From: Bdellovibrionales bacterium
GTDB taxonomy: Bacteria; Bdellovibrionota; Bdellovibrionia; Bdellovibrionales; Bdellovibrionaceae
Length of the DNA stretch: 56,328 nt
Assembly (NCBI GenBank): GCA_016713585.1
Contig: JADJOV010000016.1
Location: 1 to 56,328, forward strand
Reading direction: 5' to 3'
The position numbers were made by a program, and so were the translations under genes. Under the pieces are notes generated by a model. The model ran no database searches. It saw only the letters and a program-made list of their open reading frames with translations, and was not told the DNA's origin. Positions within the stretch are counted from its first letter, which is position 1; each line of letters starts with the position of its first letter. This document shows, one piece after another, positions 1-9,077 of this stretch.

Positions 1-748
1 ATCGCACCAATTTGGTGGCGACTCGTAGTTTAAAGCAATAATATTTAATTTACTCTTGTTTGCCATTGGAGTATTAGATTTTCTTCATTTGTTTGGAGGA
101 GATTGTTCAATGATTAGGCAAGATCGAATGACTTCAACAACTGGTATCGGACTCATGGTTCAGACCCTGATGCGAAGCCCAGTCTATCCGGAGCTGCTCA
201 AGCATTTGCCAGAGCGTGTTGACAACTTCGAGGAGCTTCAAGATGACGAGTATTTGACGAGCTTGCTGGGGGGGGGCGGGTTCCTGCTCCCAGGACTATC
301 CTTGATTATCTGAATGACTTTGAACCTCACCATATAGCTGGTCTCAATTCAGTTCTGAATACCATGGGGAAGACCTTTCATAGCCTTTAGCTCCCTGGGA
401 TTTTGTCATCATGTGTGGCTCCGAAGTGGTAATACCAAATCAGGGACCGATGCGGATAAAATGATCCAGGATTTGTACAATGACAGCAAAGAACAAGCTG
501 TGAGAAAGCGGCAGGGTATGGATTTTACTCGTATGGACTCGGCTTTTTGCAACCAGAACACGATCAAGGCGTGCTTAGATCGAGGACTTTTCTTCACCAT
601 CACGGCGAATAAAGCCACGACGTTCTGGCACACAGAACTAGAAAAACAGGGTGTTGACCACTCATCAGAAAGCTCAAAGGTGGACGCCAATTTTTGGGCA
701 TGGCAATGCCTCCGACCGCAAAAGTGCGGCATCGGAACACAAAGTTAG
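1..748 (+). mobile_element. Relic of an IS1380-family transposase gene
   Basis: Two degenerate reading frames (56-313 and 413-748) look like parts of one transposase. The second has LRSGNTKSG followed by RMDSAFCNQ and a G-x-x-F-x-I strand, resembling the RPGN block and the second catalytic aspartate region of IS1380-type DDE transposases. The pieces are separated by a stop (TAG at 388-390) and by a frame change near a nine-G run at 268-276. I found no terminal inverted repeats, and the left end may lie outside the window. With no intact frame it should be immobile. The family call is by motif only. Confidence 0.6.
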
Positions 749-844
749 TTTTTCATTTTTAAATTTCGGAGAATCACAAATTGACGCTGTTTATCCGCGC
801 CGTTGGGATTTTAGCGTCTTGACAACTTTCTTGGTTAGGAAAAT

Positions 845-921
<77 letters not shown>

Positions 922-932
922 ACAGAGCTCGG

Positions 933-962
933 AGAATATTGATCTTTGGGTCGCTTTGTCAA
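933..962 (-). promoter_or_regulatory. Sigma-70 type promoter of tRNA-Pro
   Basis: On the minus strand a perfect -35 box TTGACA (962-957) is followed after 18 bases by TATTCT (938-933) as -10 box. The expected start point is about 5 bases before the first base of the tRNA, which fits a stable-RNA promoter. Confidence 0.7.
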
Positions 963-1033
963 ATTGTGAGGGAATTTAACGCGCGTGATAAAGTACTTGG
1001 AACATTACGACACATTCTTTTAAGCTTAGGTTT

Positions 1034-1698
1034 ATGGAGAAATTTTTTGCAACCCTTCCAAAGCCAATATTAATTCTAGGAGTTTTGTTGTCTGGGGTTA
1101 TCGTTCTTTTTGTGCTGAATCCACCCCACAGTGTTTGTGACACTGTCGTGGATACTTTTCGTGAATCTCTTAAGGGGGTCATATATCCACGCAAGGAAGA
1201 TAAGAGGACCTTTCCTCCAAAAATTCTTCAAGCGCAGGAGGTTTGTGAGCAAGGGTTACGACTGGGGCCTGTTTTGACTATTTTGCTATTCTTAAACTTG
1301 TCGCGAAGCAAATTTCAAAGGCGCCGAAGGAATGTGCACCCAATCTTTATGAGATTTCGGAGGTTAAGAAGGTTATAGATATTGGAATTGAAAAGATGAT
1401 TTTGATGGCTTGGGGAGAACAGCCGCCTGAGCCCGGGCCAACTCGTTTTGGTTGGTTTCAGGAGGCGGAGATTGCTCTTTTTTGTCTTTTGCGGGGAACC
1501 CTTGAAAGAAGTCTCGGAGAGGAAGGGGTAACCGCCTTTAGACGAAAAATATTTGCCAAATTACCAGGATCCCTGCCAATTGTCGGTAAGGATCCGACCC
1601 AGCTGGCGATTGCAGGCGATTTGGCCGTATCGAAATTCACCGAGGAAGAAATTTGGGCCAGAAGTCTATTTTCTGTTCGTTGTGATAATTATCAATAG
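1034..1698 (+). CDS. Hypothetical membrane-anchored protein (frameshifted)
   Basis: The first frame (1034-1378) begins with a hydrophobic segment at about residues 10-32, a signal anchor or signal peptide, and then runs out of coding sense near the GGGG at 1263-1268. The +1 frame from there reads without a stop (start FDYFAILKLVAKQ) into the frame ending at 1698, giving one protein of about 220 residues. The C-terminal half is probably a soluble helical domain outside the inner membrane. I do not recognise the family. The joined reading is inferred from uninterrupted coding-like sequence in the second frame; a single indel explains it. Confidence 0.55.
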
Positions 1699-1919
1699 CT
1701 GATCAAGTGAATTTTTTGCCATTTTGGTTCGGGGGAATTCTTGCTTATGGTGACTCCCAATAAACAGAATTCTCTATCGTCTCTATTTTGGATAAAGTAT
1801 TTGTCCTGAGTAAATGGTTGCAGTAGCCATTCATGTGGATTGAGACCAAATGATGTGAGTTGGTTCCAGAGTGTGGCTGGTGTTTGGTTTGAGTCTACAG
1901 ATTGAGATTGATTGAGCAT
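1692..1919 (-). CDS. Small hypothetical protein
   Basis: A 75-residue frame on the minus strand starts with ATG at 1919, preceded by GGGGGA at a suitable distance, which is the main reason to keep it. The product is hydrophilic with several aromatic residues and has no signal peptide or motif that I recognise. Its end overlaps the end of the plus-strand gene before it by 7 bases. It could be a chance frame; the surrounding 340 bases hold nothing else convincing. Confidence 0.35.
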   Translation of the reverse strand: MLNQSQSVDSNQTPATLWNQLTSFGLNPHEWLLQPFTQDKYFIQNRDDREFCLLGVTISKNSPEPKWQKIHLISY

Positions 1920-2045
1920 TGTGTTCCCCCATTTTTTTTCTGCCTGAGGTTCTTTGCACAGATGACGCCGAGCTCAAGTCTAATGAGGTGAGTTGCAAGA
2001 ACAAAACTGTTGCTGAGTCCTGAATCTAATTTTACTTTCTAAGAT

Positions 2046-2432
2046 ATGCGACAGAAGAGATATTTATTGGATGCTGGGATTCAGGTTGTAACTCCATTTC
2101 TTGTGATTTTGATATTTAGGTATGTTCACGAGAAAAAAATTGCGGCGATGGCGGCAGGGGCACTATTTTGCTGTGTGCCTTTGGCCCTAGCATTTCGGGA
2201 ATATCGATATCAAAAATTCAAAAATGTACTTTGGTGGGTAGGGACTTCTCAGTTTTTCCTGCTCTTTGCGATGCCCATTTTTTTAGGAAGGATTGTTTTT
2301 TGGAAAATGGATTTTGAGAAAATCACGATTGGAACACTATCTTTAGCGTCTTTGCATCAATGGGCCAACTTGAGCTATGGCCTGATGTTGGTCTGTGTGC
2401 TAGCTAATCTGGCCATTCCGAGGGTGAAATGA
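2046..2432 (+). CDS. Small integral membrane protein, unknown function
   Basis: 128 residues with four hydrophobic stretches at about 12-25, 34-50, 64-83 and 104-124, separated by short loops with basic residues, so a four-helix inner-membrane protein. The pattern of two helical hairpins resembles small uncharacterised proteobacterial membrane proteins, but I cannot name the family. No clear ribosome binding site precedes ATG 2046. It stands alone between the small minus-strand frame and the S18 locus. Confidence 0.6.
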   Translation: MRQKRYLLDAGIQVVTPFLVILIFRYVHEKKIAAMAAGALFCCVPLALAFREYRYQKFKNVLWWVGTSQFFLLFAMPIFLGRIVFWKMDFEKITIGTLSLASLHQWANLSYGLMLVCVLANLAIPRVK

Positions 2433-2512
2433 TTGCAAATCGGAATCAGCAGACCAGGCAAATCAACAATTGAGGGTGTTTGAGACGCTCACGTCTAATT
2501 GTCCACGGCAAG

Positions 2513-2573
2513 GCAACCTCCAAACGGGAGGTTGCTAGGGATCGGTAGAGAATAGAATTATTCTAAGTTTTTT
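2513..2573 (+). terminator. Hairpins behind the membrane-protein gene, possible terminator
   Basis: A perfect 9-bp stem (2513-2521 with 2527-2535, loop AAACG) lies 80 bases after the stop at 2432. A second short hairpin (2553-2565) is followed by six T (2568-2573). The first hairpin lacks its own T-run. Together they could end transcription from the left and, in the other orientation, from rpsR. Confidence 0.4.
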
Positions 2574-2585
2574 GTCTAATCAAAA

Positions 2586-2855
2586 CTAAATTTCGAATGG
2601 AACAGGACTAATACCTTCTGATTTGTAAAAGCTGTCATAATGGTCCATGCCAGTCGGAAGCAGAGACAGACTTCGTGCTTTCTTTACTGCGGCAGTCACT
2701 CGTTTTTGCTGGGAAATACTCAACTTTGAAATGCGAGACGGGGTGATTTTTCCACCATCTCCAATAAATCGGAGGAGAGAAATTGGATCCTTGTAGTCAA
2801 AAATATGATCCCCGGCAAATTCCTGTCTATACTTTGAGCGACTTACTTTTTTCAT
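2586..2855 (-). CDS. rpsR: 30S ribosomal protein S18, cysteine-free form
   Basis: 89 residues matching bacterial S18: FDYKDP (about residue 19), KITPSRISKLS and the C-terminal KKARSLSLLP block that binds 16S rRNA and contacts S6. It has an extra tail of about 18 residues after the usual end. The N-terminus has no cysteine, unlike zinc-binding S18 forms with a CxxC pair. It is not in the usual rpsF-rpsR-rplI operon; it stands alone, divergent from rpmB-rplX. That arrangement is typical of alternative, zinc-independent ribosomal proteins, but it could also be the only S18 of the genome. Confidence 0.93.
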   Translation of the reverse strand: MKKVSRSKYRQEFAGDHIFDYKDPISLLRFIGDGGKITPSRISKLSISQQKRVTAAVKKARSLSLLPTGMDHYDSFYKSEGISPVPFEI

Positions 2856-2903
2856 AATTGCATGGTCCCTTTTGTAGGCTTATTTATATTCTTATTTCAC
2901 GAA

Positions 2904-2926
2904 AGTCGATGTTATATATAAAAAAG
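2904..2926. promoter_or_regulatory. Possible operator/promoter element between rpsR and rpmB (Zur-like half site)
   Basis: The 188-base gap between two divergent ribosomal-protein genes holds GATGTTATATATAA at 2908-2921. Its left part is close to the half site ATGTTATA of proteobacterial Zur boxes, while the right half is poorly conserved. It may just be AT-rich promoter sequence. Confidence 0.25.
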
Positions 2927-3003
2927 GTGTTGCCTTCAAGTATCTTTTTTCATATATCCTTGACTCCGGCGTCATCCAGAGTGGACAGCCAGTGAACTTC
3001 AAA

Positions 3004-3027
3004 GCGCACTTCAGGGCGCACTTCAAT
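3004..3027 (+). repeat. Tandem 10/12-bp repeat in the rpmB leader
   Basis: GCGCACTTCA occurs twice, 12 bases apart (3004 and 3016), directly upstream of the rpmB ribosome binding site (GAGGAG at about 3030). It may be a slippage duplication or part of a leader control element. Confidence 0.6.
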
Positions 3028-3043
3028 GTGAGGAGACCTCGAA

Positions 3044-3346
3044 ATGAGTCGATGTGAATTAACGGGGAAAAGCCCAATTACCAAGAATTTGGTTAGCCAT
3101 TCCAATATTAAAACTAAGAAGAAGGCAATGCCAAATGTTCAGAATAAAAGGATTTTTAGCCGTTCTTTAAATCAAATGGTTCGGCTTCATATCGCGGCTA
3201 GTGCCCTTCGGGATATGGAACATGTGGGTGGTTTTGATGCCTTCATAATGAAAATGAAGGATGCGACCCTGTCTAAGCGGGCTCTTGCAGTTAAATTGCG
3301 AATTCTTAAGAAAATCGGTGCTACTAAAGCCAAAGTATTGAATTGA
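3044..3346 (+). CDS. rpmB: 50S ribosomal protein L28
   Basis: 100 residues. The start MSRCELTGKSP, then SHSNIKTKK and PNVQNKR, is the L28 signature; a C-terminal extension follows. Only one cysteine is present (residue 4), so the two CxxC pairs of zinc-binding L28 forms are absent. GAGGAG about 9 bases before ATG 3044 is a good ribosome binding site. The gene is followed after 8 bases by rplX, so the two are co-transcribed. L28 binds 23S rRNA late in 50S assembly. Confidence 0.93.
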   Translation: MSRCELTGKSPITKNLVSHSNIKTKKKAMPNVQNKRIFSRSLNQMVRLHIAASALRDMEHVGGFDAFIMKMKDATLSKRALAVKLRILKKIGATKAKVLN

Positions 3347-3354
3347 GGTGATGT

Positions 3355-3636
3355 GTGAATAAGTTGAAAATCAAAAAAGGGGCGACTGTTCAAGTCATCA
3401 CTGGTGCTGATAAGGGCAAAAAGGGCGCTGTCCTTGAGGTGAAGAACAAAATGACGTCATCTGGAAGTACCCTCAGGTTGAAGGTGCAGGACGTATGTAT
3501 GCGAACGCATTTTGATAAAAAAGAAGGCCTTTTGAAGAAGGAAGGTTTTATTGATTATTCAAACGTAAAGCTTTTGGCGGCAGCAGAAAAAGGGAAGAAG
3601 TCCACCAAAAAGGCCACAAAGTCTAAATCAGCCTAA
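3355..3636 (+). CDS. rplX: 50S ribosomal protein L24-like (KOW domain), cysteine-free
   Basis: 93 residues from GTG 3355 (preceded by GAGGTGAT). The N-terminus KLKIKKGATVQVITGADKGK is the KOW motif of L24, followed by the L24 core ending in DYSNVKLL. Where many L24 proteins continue with a CPxC zinc-ribbon, this one has AAAEKGKK and a Lys/Ser/Ala tail. L24 starts 50S assembly by binding 23S rRNA domain I. A copy outside the S10/spc operon and beside L28 is unusual and suggests a paralogue; the main copy cannot be seen here. Confidence 0.8.
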   Translation: MNKLKIKKGATVQVITGADKGKKGAVLEVKNKMTSSGSTLRLKVQDVCMRTHFDKKEGLLKKEGFIDYSNVKLLAAAEKGKKSTKKATKSKSA

Positions 3637-3823
3637 GTCTGTCGTTGTTGAGTCAGGATTGAGTCAGACCTATTCTTCAGCGAACGAATAATCTAGAATA
3701 ATAATCTGGACTAAAGCTTTGATTTTTTGGTTTTTTGCTAAATTGTTGGAGTTTTTGGTCCTATTTGCGACAAAATCAGAAGGGGAGGGCTTGGGGTTTT
3801 TCATTTGAACAACTCATATCCAC

Positions 3824-4285
3824 ATGATGAAGCGTAGCTTTACTTTTTCCCTTATGATTACACTTGGTGTGTTGGTCTTCCAAATTGGCAAGACCCAAGT
3901 TCCAATGGAGCAAGAAGTTAAGAAAAATCAAAATCCAATTCTAAATTCAAATCCAACTGTAAAGATCGAACAGATTGTTGATCAAAAAATCGCTCTTAAA
4001 AACCAAATAAAGATGACGTCCCCGCTGAAAAAGGCGACAGAGCGAATGGTTATCTGTCGGAGCACCACGGCCGTGAGAACATTACGAATTGAAAAAAATT
4101 CTGGAGATCATTGTCAGACCTTTTATACAAAGGCCGGAGTTGATCAGAATATTGGCAAATCTCAAAATGTTGAATCTTGTCTTGAATACCTAAATAAAGT
4201 TCGAGTGACTTTAGAGAAAGCTCAATGGGCCTGCAAGGACGTTAAATTATCCACATTATCTACAATGACTGAGTCCGTGAACTGA
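3824..4285 (+). CDS. Hypothetical exported protein
   Basis: 153 residues. MMKRSFTFS followed by a hydrophobic stretch to about residue 22 looks like a signal peptide, then a Gln/Asn/Lys-rich region and a small domain with four cysteines (about residues 84, 103, 125, 143) that could form two disulfides in the periplasm. I do not recognise a family. It ends 21 bases before the amidase gene. About 190 bases before it (3637-3823) contain no gene. Confidence 0.6.
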   Translation: MMKRSFTFSLMITLGVLVFQIGKTQVPMEQEVKKNQNPILNSNPTVKIEQIVDQKIALKNQIKMTSPLKKATERMVICRSTTAVRTLRIEKNSGDHCQTFYTKAGVDQNIGKSQNVESCLEYLNKVRVTLEKAQWACKDVKLSTLSTMTESVN

Positions 4286-4306
4286 TTGTAAAGGTAGGTC
4301 ATCTGA

Positions 4307-5121
4307 TTGGAGTCTCTTAAGATTGGACTTTGTCAGATCACTTCAATTGACGACACGTTGGCCAATGAACGGCAGATTTTTAGTCTCCTATCATCGATTC
4401 CAAAGAATTCCGGATTGCGTTTGCTTTGTTTTCCAGAGAATTCTTTGTTTATGCGCCTAAAAGACGGTGGAGCCGTTGAGGAATTTAATTTAACCAATCC
4501 TTCACTCTTGCGTCTATCGGATTGGGCGGTGAAGAACAAAGTTAATATTCATTTGGGATCATTACCAATACGTGAAGGCAATCATGTTTACAATGGTTCC
4601 GTGCTGATTGGAGATGATGGGCAATTGCTGTCAAGCTACAGAAAAATTCACCTCTTTGACATTACTCTGAATCAGGGTCCAAGATATTTGGAATCCGAGA
4701 CTTTCAATCATGGCTCGAACCCACAGGTTCTAATGATTGACGGGTGGAAAATTGGACAAACAATTTGCTATGATTTGCGTTTTGCCGAGTTGTTCTCTGT
4801 TTACGCAAAACAGGAAGTTGATTTGATTTTGGTTCCCTCGGCCTTTTTGGTTAAAACTGGCGAGGCTCACTGGCATGTTTTGCTCAGAGCACGCGCAATA
4901 GAGAGTCAGTGTTATGTCCTCGCGAGTGCACAGGCTGGCGTTCATAAGAGTCCCAGGGGAGTCGAGAGACTTATGGGCATTCACTGGCTGTGGACCCATG
5001 GGGTCGGGTGTTGGTGGAGGCTTTGGAGACGCCAAGTCTAAGGATTCTCGAATTGCATAAATCAGAAATTGCTGATGTGCGGCGACAAATTCCCATGAAA
5101 TCCCACCGAAGGATTTCGTAG
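4307..5121 (+). CDS. Carbon-nitrogen hydrolase (Nit1/omega-amidase type nitrilase family), frameshifted near C-terminus
   Basis: Reconstructed length about 270 residues, normal for the family. The catalytic triad is visible: Glu in CFPENS (about 44), Lys in YRKIHLFD (about 111) and Cys in TICYDLRF (about 149). Such enzymes cleave amides, for example deaminated glutathione or alpha-ketoglutaramate, in the cytoplasm. The start is TTG 4307 behind AAGGT. At about 4970 the frame breaks; the next frame continues with YGHSLAVDPWGRVL and ends at TAG 5119-5121, restoring the conserved C-terminal block. The unshifted frame would end at 5041 with an unrelated Trp-rich tail. Confidence 0.85.
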
Positions 5122-5155
5122 GCTCTAGAGCTTTCGTTCAAGACGTGACATTTCT

Positions 5156-5491
5156 TTGGTCTTGGATTTAAATACTTCCAATGAAAATCTACAATTTAAT
5201 TTTTTGGGAATTCTTCTTGGGTTAACTGCAACGGCAAATACAAGTGCAAGCGACGGTCACAGTGAAAGTGGGAGTGAAAGTGGGAGCGAAAGTGAGCGGA
5301 GCATAGCCTCAGGGGTGCCGGCAAATCTCGATGCTAAGAATGAGCCGGAGGTTGTGCAAAAGATAAGGTCTCGGTCCTATCGGGGAGGTTCTGACGAGTC
5401 GGACCTGAAGGTTCAAAACCAGTTGTTAAAGCCAACCAGAAAAATCGCGCCAACGGTCGAGGATGAGTCAGAACCTGCTTCTGATGAATAG
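5156..5491 (+). CDS. Small acidic Ser/Glu-repeat protein, doubtful
   Basis: 111 residues from a TTG start without a good ribosome binding site. A hydrophobic stretch (FNFLGILLGLTATANTSAS) could be a signal peptide. It is followed by a Ser-Gly-Ser-Glu repeat and a charged tail. Coding sense is plausible because the repeat keeps the frame, but nothing identifies a function. Part of the true N-terminus may lie in another frame. Confidence 0.35.
   Translation: MVLDLNTSNENLQFNFLGILLGLTATANTSASDGHSESGSESGSESERSIASGVPANLDAKNEPEVVQKIRSRSYRGGSDESDLKVQNQLLKPTRKIAPTVEDESEPASDE
5259..5298 (+). repeat. Short 12-bp tandem repeat (GAAAGTGGGAGT type)
   Basis: Three imperfect copies of a 12-bp unit encode SESG/SESE in the frame 5156-5491. 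The period is a multiple of three, so the repeat keeps that frame open. Confidence 0.7.
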
Positions 5492-5562
5492 TGTTTAGTA
5501 GTTAGTATTTATTGATTGGTATTTGGATTTAAGCAAAACCCAAACTTGATTTGAGGTGAGTT

Positions 5563-7287
5563 GTGATTAATGAAAAACTTCCTCCTGGCGTTCAGCGAGA
5601 AGTGATGGATGTTGATGTCGTTATTGTTGGGGGAGGCGTGGCGGGTCTCGCTTGCGCTTACCACCTCCAGGCGCAGGTTCAAAAATATAACGACGGCATT
5701 GTCTCTGGAAAAATGAAGGGGTCGCCACTCGGGGAGTTGATGATAACGGTCCTTGAAAAAGGGGCTGAAATTGGTGCCCATAGTTTATCGGGGGCGGTGA
5801 TGAATCCTGTCGCCTTGGCGGAGCTAATTCCTGATTTTAAGGATCGTGGTTGCCCCCTTGATGCCGAAGTTAAAAAAGATGCCGTTTACTATCTTGGGGA
5901 AGATTTTTCCTTTAAGCTTCCAGTGGTGCCTCCTCCATTTCACAATGAAGGAAATTATATAGTTTCTTTATCTAAACTGAATCGTTGGTTGGCCACTCAA
6001 TGTGAGGCCAAGGGGATCAATATCTTTCCAGGGTTTTCTGTGGTGGAAGCCCTCTATGAACAGGATAAGATCGTCGGGGTGCGGACTGGCGACAAGGGTC
6101 GAGACAAGAATGGCGATCCCAAGGCAAACTTTGAGCCGGGGCTCATTTTAAAAGCAAAATTAGTTATTTTTGCAGAAGGATCGCGAGGCTCGTTATTTCG
6201 TCAAGTTTCGCAAAAGCTGAATCTCAGAGCTGGAAAAAATCCCGAGGTTTTTGAAGAAGGTGTGAAAGAAATTATTCAAATGCCACCGGGAACTGTTGAG
6301 CCTGGCGTGGTCATTCATACCATGGGTTATCCGTTGAAAAAAAGCATCGGGGACTTTTATTTACTCGTTGCCAGGGATCAAATTATTTTGGGTCTCGTTG
6401 CTTATTTGGATTCGAAGGACCCTCTTTTGGACCCACACCGAGAGCTTCAGAAGCTTAAGACCCATCCAATGATCAGAGAAAAGCTCAAGGGCGGAAAAGT
6501 CATCGCTTATGGCGGAAAAACCTTGCCAGCTGGAGGCTGGTTTTCAATTCCAAAACTCTATGGTGATGGGTGGATGGTCATAGGAGATTCGGCCAGTCTG
6601 GTGGATGTTCAGAAGTTAAAGGGAATTCATTTATCTATTAAGTCAGGAATGGCCGCGGCAGAAACTGCCATTGACTGCTTATTGGCTGACGACTTTAGTG
6701 CAGCAAAAACTCAAGGCTATGAAACACGGGTCCATAATTCATACATCAAGCGTGAACTATTTAAGGTCAGAAATTTTCATCAAACATTGGGGATGGGGAT
6801 TTTTACTTCTTTACCTTTACTGGCGCTCCAGGAGCTCACGGGTGGTCTTGGTCCTGTGGCTGGGATGAAGGTTCACGAGGATGCCAAGGTCACAGAAAAA
6901 GTTCTCGATTTTTGGGGTGCTGAGGGTCTGAAGAATCCAGAGAACCAATTGCCTAAGCCAGATGGCACGCTCTTTTTTGATAAATTATCAAGCGTATACT
7001 TAACAGGAACTCAGCATGATGAAAATTCTCCAAACCATTTATTGCTACTCAATCCAGATATTTGCCGAAATGTGTGCGAACCCCAATATAAATCACCCTG
7101 CAACCACTTCTGCCCGGCCAGTGTCTATGAAATGAAGCCTTCAAGCAAAGGGCAGGGTCAGTTTGATCTTCAAATTAACTATACTAATTGTATTCACTGT
7201 AAGACTTGTGATATTAAGTGCCCCTTTGGAAACATTGAGTGGACAGTTCCCGAAGGTGGGGGCGGTCCTCAGTACAGGGAAACCTGA
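5563..7287 (+). CDS. Electron transfer flavoprotein-ubiquinone oxidoreductase
   Basis: 574 residues, near the usual length. An N-terminal FAD-binding fold (VVIVGGGVAGLACAYHL, about 20-37) is followed by the ETF-QO core (EKGAEIGAHSLSGAVMNP) and a C-terminal 4Fe-4S module with NCIHCKTCDIKCP (about 544-556). The enzyme moves electrons from reduced electron transfer flavoprotein to ubiquinone at the inner membrane, serving fatty-acid and amino-acid oxidation. GTG 5563 is chosen because TGAGGTGA precedes it. The gene is intact and stands alone; etfA/etfB are not in the window. Confidence 0.95.
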   Translation: MINEKLPPGVQREVMDVDVVIVGGGVAGLACAYHLQAQVQKYNDGIVSGKMKGSPLGELMITVLEKGAEIGAHSLSGAVMNPVALAELIPDFKDRGCPLDAEVKKDAVYYLGEDFSFKLPVVPPPFHNEGNYIVSLSKLNRWLATQCEAKGINIFPGFSVVEALYEQDKIVGVRTGDKGRDKNGDPKANFEPGLILKAKLVIFAEGSRGSLFRQVSQKLNLRAGKNPEVFEEGVKEIIQMPPGTVEPGVVIHTMGYPLKKSIGDFYLLVARDQIILGLVAYLDSKDPLLDPHRELQKLKTHPMIREKLKGGKVIAYGGKTLPAGGWFSIPKLYGDGWMVIGDSASLVDVQKLKGIHLSIKSGMAAAETAIDCLLADDFSAAKTQGYETRVHNSYIKRELFKVRNFHQTLGMGIFTSLPLLALQELTGGLGPVAGMKVHEDAKVTEKVLDFWGAEGLKNPENQLPKPDGTLFFDKLSSVYLTGTQHDENSPNHLLLLNPDICRNVCEPQYKSPCNHFCPASVYEMKPSSKGQGQFDLQINYTNCIHCKTCDIKCPFGNIEWTVPEGGGGPQYRET

Positions 7288-7363
7288 CTGATTTCGAGCG
7301 ACATATCAAGTCCGTCTCAGTTATGGAAGAGGCGGACTTCACACACAGAAAGGACCCGTCATT

Positions 7364-8488
7364 ATGCCTTTATTTTTTGCCTCGGCCCCACAAGGAATTG
7401 CTGAACCACTGAAACAGGAATTAATTGAGATGGGTCTCAAAGTTGTTGATATGAGCCCAGGCGGAGTCGCTTTTGAAAGTAGCTGGGAAGGCTGCTATCG
7501 GGCGAATTTATGTTCTCGCCTAGCAAGTCGAATCCTTAAGCCCGTTTTGGATTTTATCGCCTATCAGCCAGAAGAGCTCTACACTCAGATTCAAAAGCAT
7601 GATTTTACAAAGTACATTAAGCCCACTCAGACTCTTTGTGTGGATGTCGTCGTGCGAGATTCTAAACTTGCAGATCAAAGGTTTGTGGCTATGAAAGTCA
7701 AAGATGCCGTGGTTGATCAGTTTCGGGAGAAGTTTGGAATTCGACCGGATGTCGATAACAAGGACCCTGATTTGAGAATTCATGTGCGAGCAAACAAGAA
7801 TTCCTTTGCTGTGTCAGTTGATACCTCTGGAAATAGCCTTTTTCAACGCGGCTATCGAAAGGAGGCTGTGGAGGCCCCTTTGAAAGAGAATTTGGCCGCA
7901 GGACTTCTCAAACTGACTGAATGGGATCAAAAATCGCCCCTTGTCGATTTTATGTGCGGGTCTGGGACTTTTCTAGTCGAGGCCGCGATGATGGCTCTGA
8001 ATATGGCCCCTGGCATTCATCGGCACAAATTTGGATTTCAGAAGTGGCTCAATTTCGATCGGGGTGTTTGGGACGGCTTAGTGAATGAAGTCATCGAAGC
8101 TGAAAGGACCGAATTGGATTTTGAGCTTTTTGGTTATGATATTGACCGAAAGGCTATATTGAAGGCCAAAGAAAATGCAAAACGTGCGGGGGTTGAGCAC
8201 GTTATTCAGTTTAAGAGCGAGCCAGTGGCCACGGTTGAACCCCCAGTCGAGAAGGGAATGGCGATCGTCAACCCTCCCTATGGGACGAGAATTGGGGATG
8301 AGGACAATCTGAAGGACGTCTATAGGGATCTAGGTTATACGTTGAAGCATCGTTTTAAAGGATGGGATTGTTGGATTTTGTCGGGAAATAAAGATCTGAT
8401 TATGGATCTCAAGCTTAAGTCCACGCGAAGACATTTCGTTTTCAACGGTGGAATTGAATGTCGCTTTTTAAAATATTCCACGTTTTGA
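7364..8488 (+). CDS. THUMP-domain 23S rRNA/RNA guanine-N2 methyltransferase (RlmL N-terminal/YpsC type)
   Basis: 374 residues. The N-terminal ferredoxin-like and THUMP RNA-binding region occupies about 1-155, followed by a Rossmann methyltransferase with the SAM site DFMCGSGTFLVEAA (about 199-212) and the catalytic NPPYGTR (about 303-309), typical of base-amino methylation. The length and motif order match the YpsC/RlmL-N family that makes m2G in 23S rRNA. The C-terminal RlmK half of the E. coli fusion is absent. The exact target base is inferred from the family. Confidence 0.9.
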   Translation: MPLFFASAPQGIAEPLKQELIEMGLKVVDMSPGGVAFESSWEGCYRANLCSRLASRILKPVLDFIAYQPEELYTQIQKHDFTKYIKPTQTLCVDVVVRDSKLADQRFVAMKVKDAVVDQFREKFGIRPDVDNKDPDLRIHVRANKNSFAVSVDTSGNSLFQRGYRKEAVEAPLKENLAAGLLKLTEWDQKSPLVDFMCGSGTFLVEAAMMALNMAPGIHRHKFGFQKWLNFDRGVWDGLVNEVIEAERTELDFELFGYDIDRKAILKAKENAKRAGVEHVIQFKSEPVATVEPPVEKGMAIVNPPYGTRIGDEDNLKDVYRDLGYTLKHRFKGWDCWILSGNKDLIMDLKLKSTRRHFVFNGGIECRFLKYSTF

Positions 8489-8547
8489 TGTCAGGATCAC
8501 TTTTAAAGACCCAGTGCGAATGAATTTTTCAGCCTGAGGATGGTTAT

Positions 8548-9077
8548 ATGAATTGCCCCTGCGGATCAGAAGAAAATATGAAAATTGCTGTGAGCCCTTT
8601 ATCAACGGGAGGGCCCTGCCAGAGACCGCTGAAAAGTTGATGCGAGCTCGGTATTCGGCCTACGTGAAGGCTCAGACCCCCTATTTAAAGACCACGCTGG
8701 CACCGGAGTCCATGAAGGGATTTGATATAGCCGACGCTAAGAAGTGGGCCATGGAATCCGAGTGGTTGGGCCTCAAGATTATATCCACGGCCAAGGGCGG
8801 CGTCGGAGACAAGGTTGGGACTGTGGAATTTGTTGCTAGTTATAAGCAAAAGAACCAGGTTCTCAATCATCATGAGATCTCGCAATTTAGGAAAACTAAC
8901 GACGGAAAATGGCTTTTCGTCAGCGGAGAATCACTTCCTGGGGATGGGGCAGATGAGGCTCCCGCACCCAAGCGAGAAACAATGGTGAGAGAGTCACAGA
9001 AAATCGGTCGCAATGACCCCTGTTTGTGTGGCAGTGGTAAGAAGTATAAAGCTTGCTGTTTGTTGACACAAACCTAA
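8548..9077 (+). CDS. YchJ-like SEC-C motif protein (frameshifted at the N-terminus)
   Basis: The protein starts MNCPCGS at ATG 8548, and after a one-base shift in the GAAGAAAATATG stretch (about 8570-8577) continues KYENCCEPFI. Together these form the N-terminal SEC-C zinc motif. The middle is the NTF2-like YchJ/UPF0225 domain (LMRARYSAYV). A second SEC-C motif NDPCLCGSGKKYKACC ends the protein. SEC-C motifs bind one zinc with three Cys and one His/Cys and are known from SecA. The role of YchJ is not established. It lies 60 bases after the methyltransferase gene. Confidence 0.85.
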
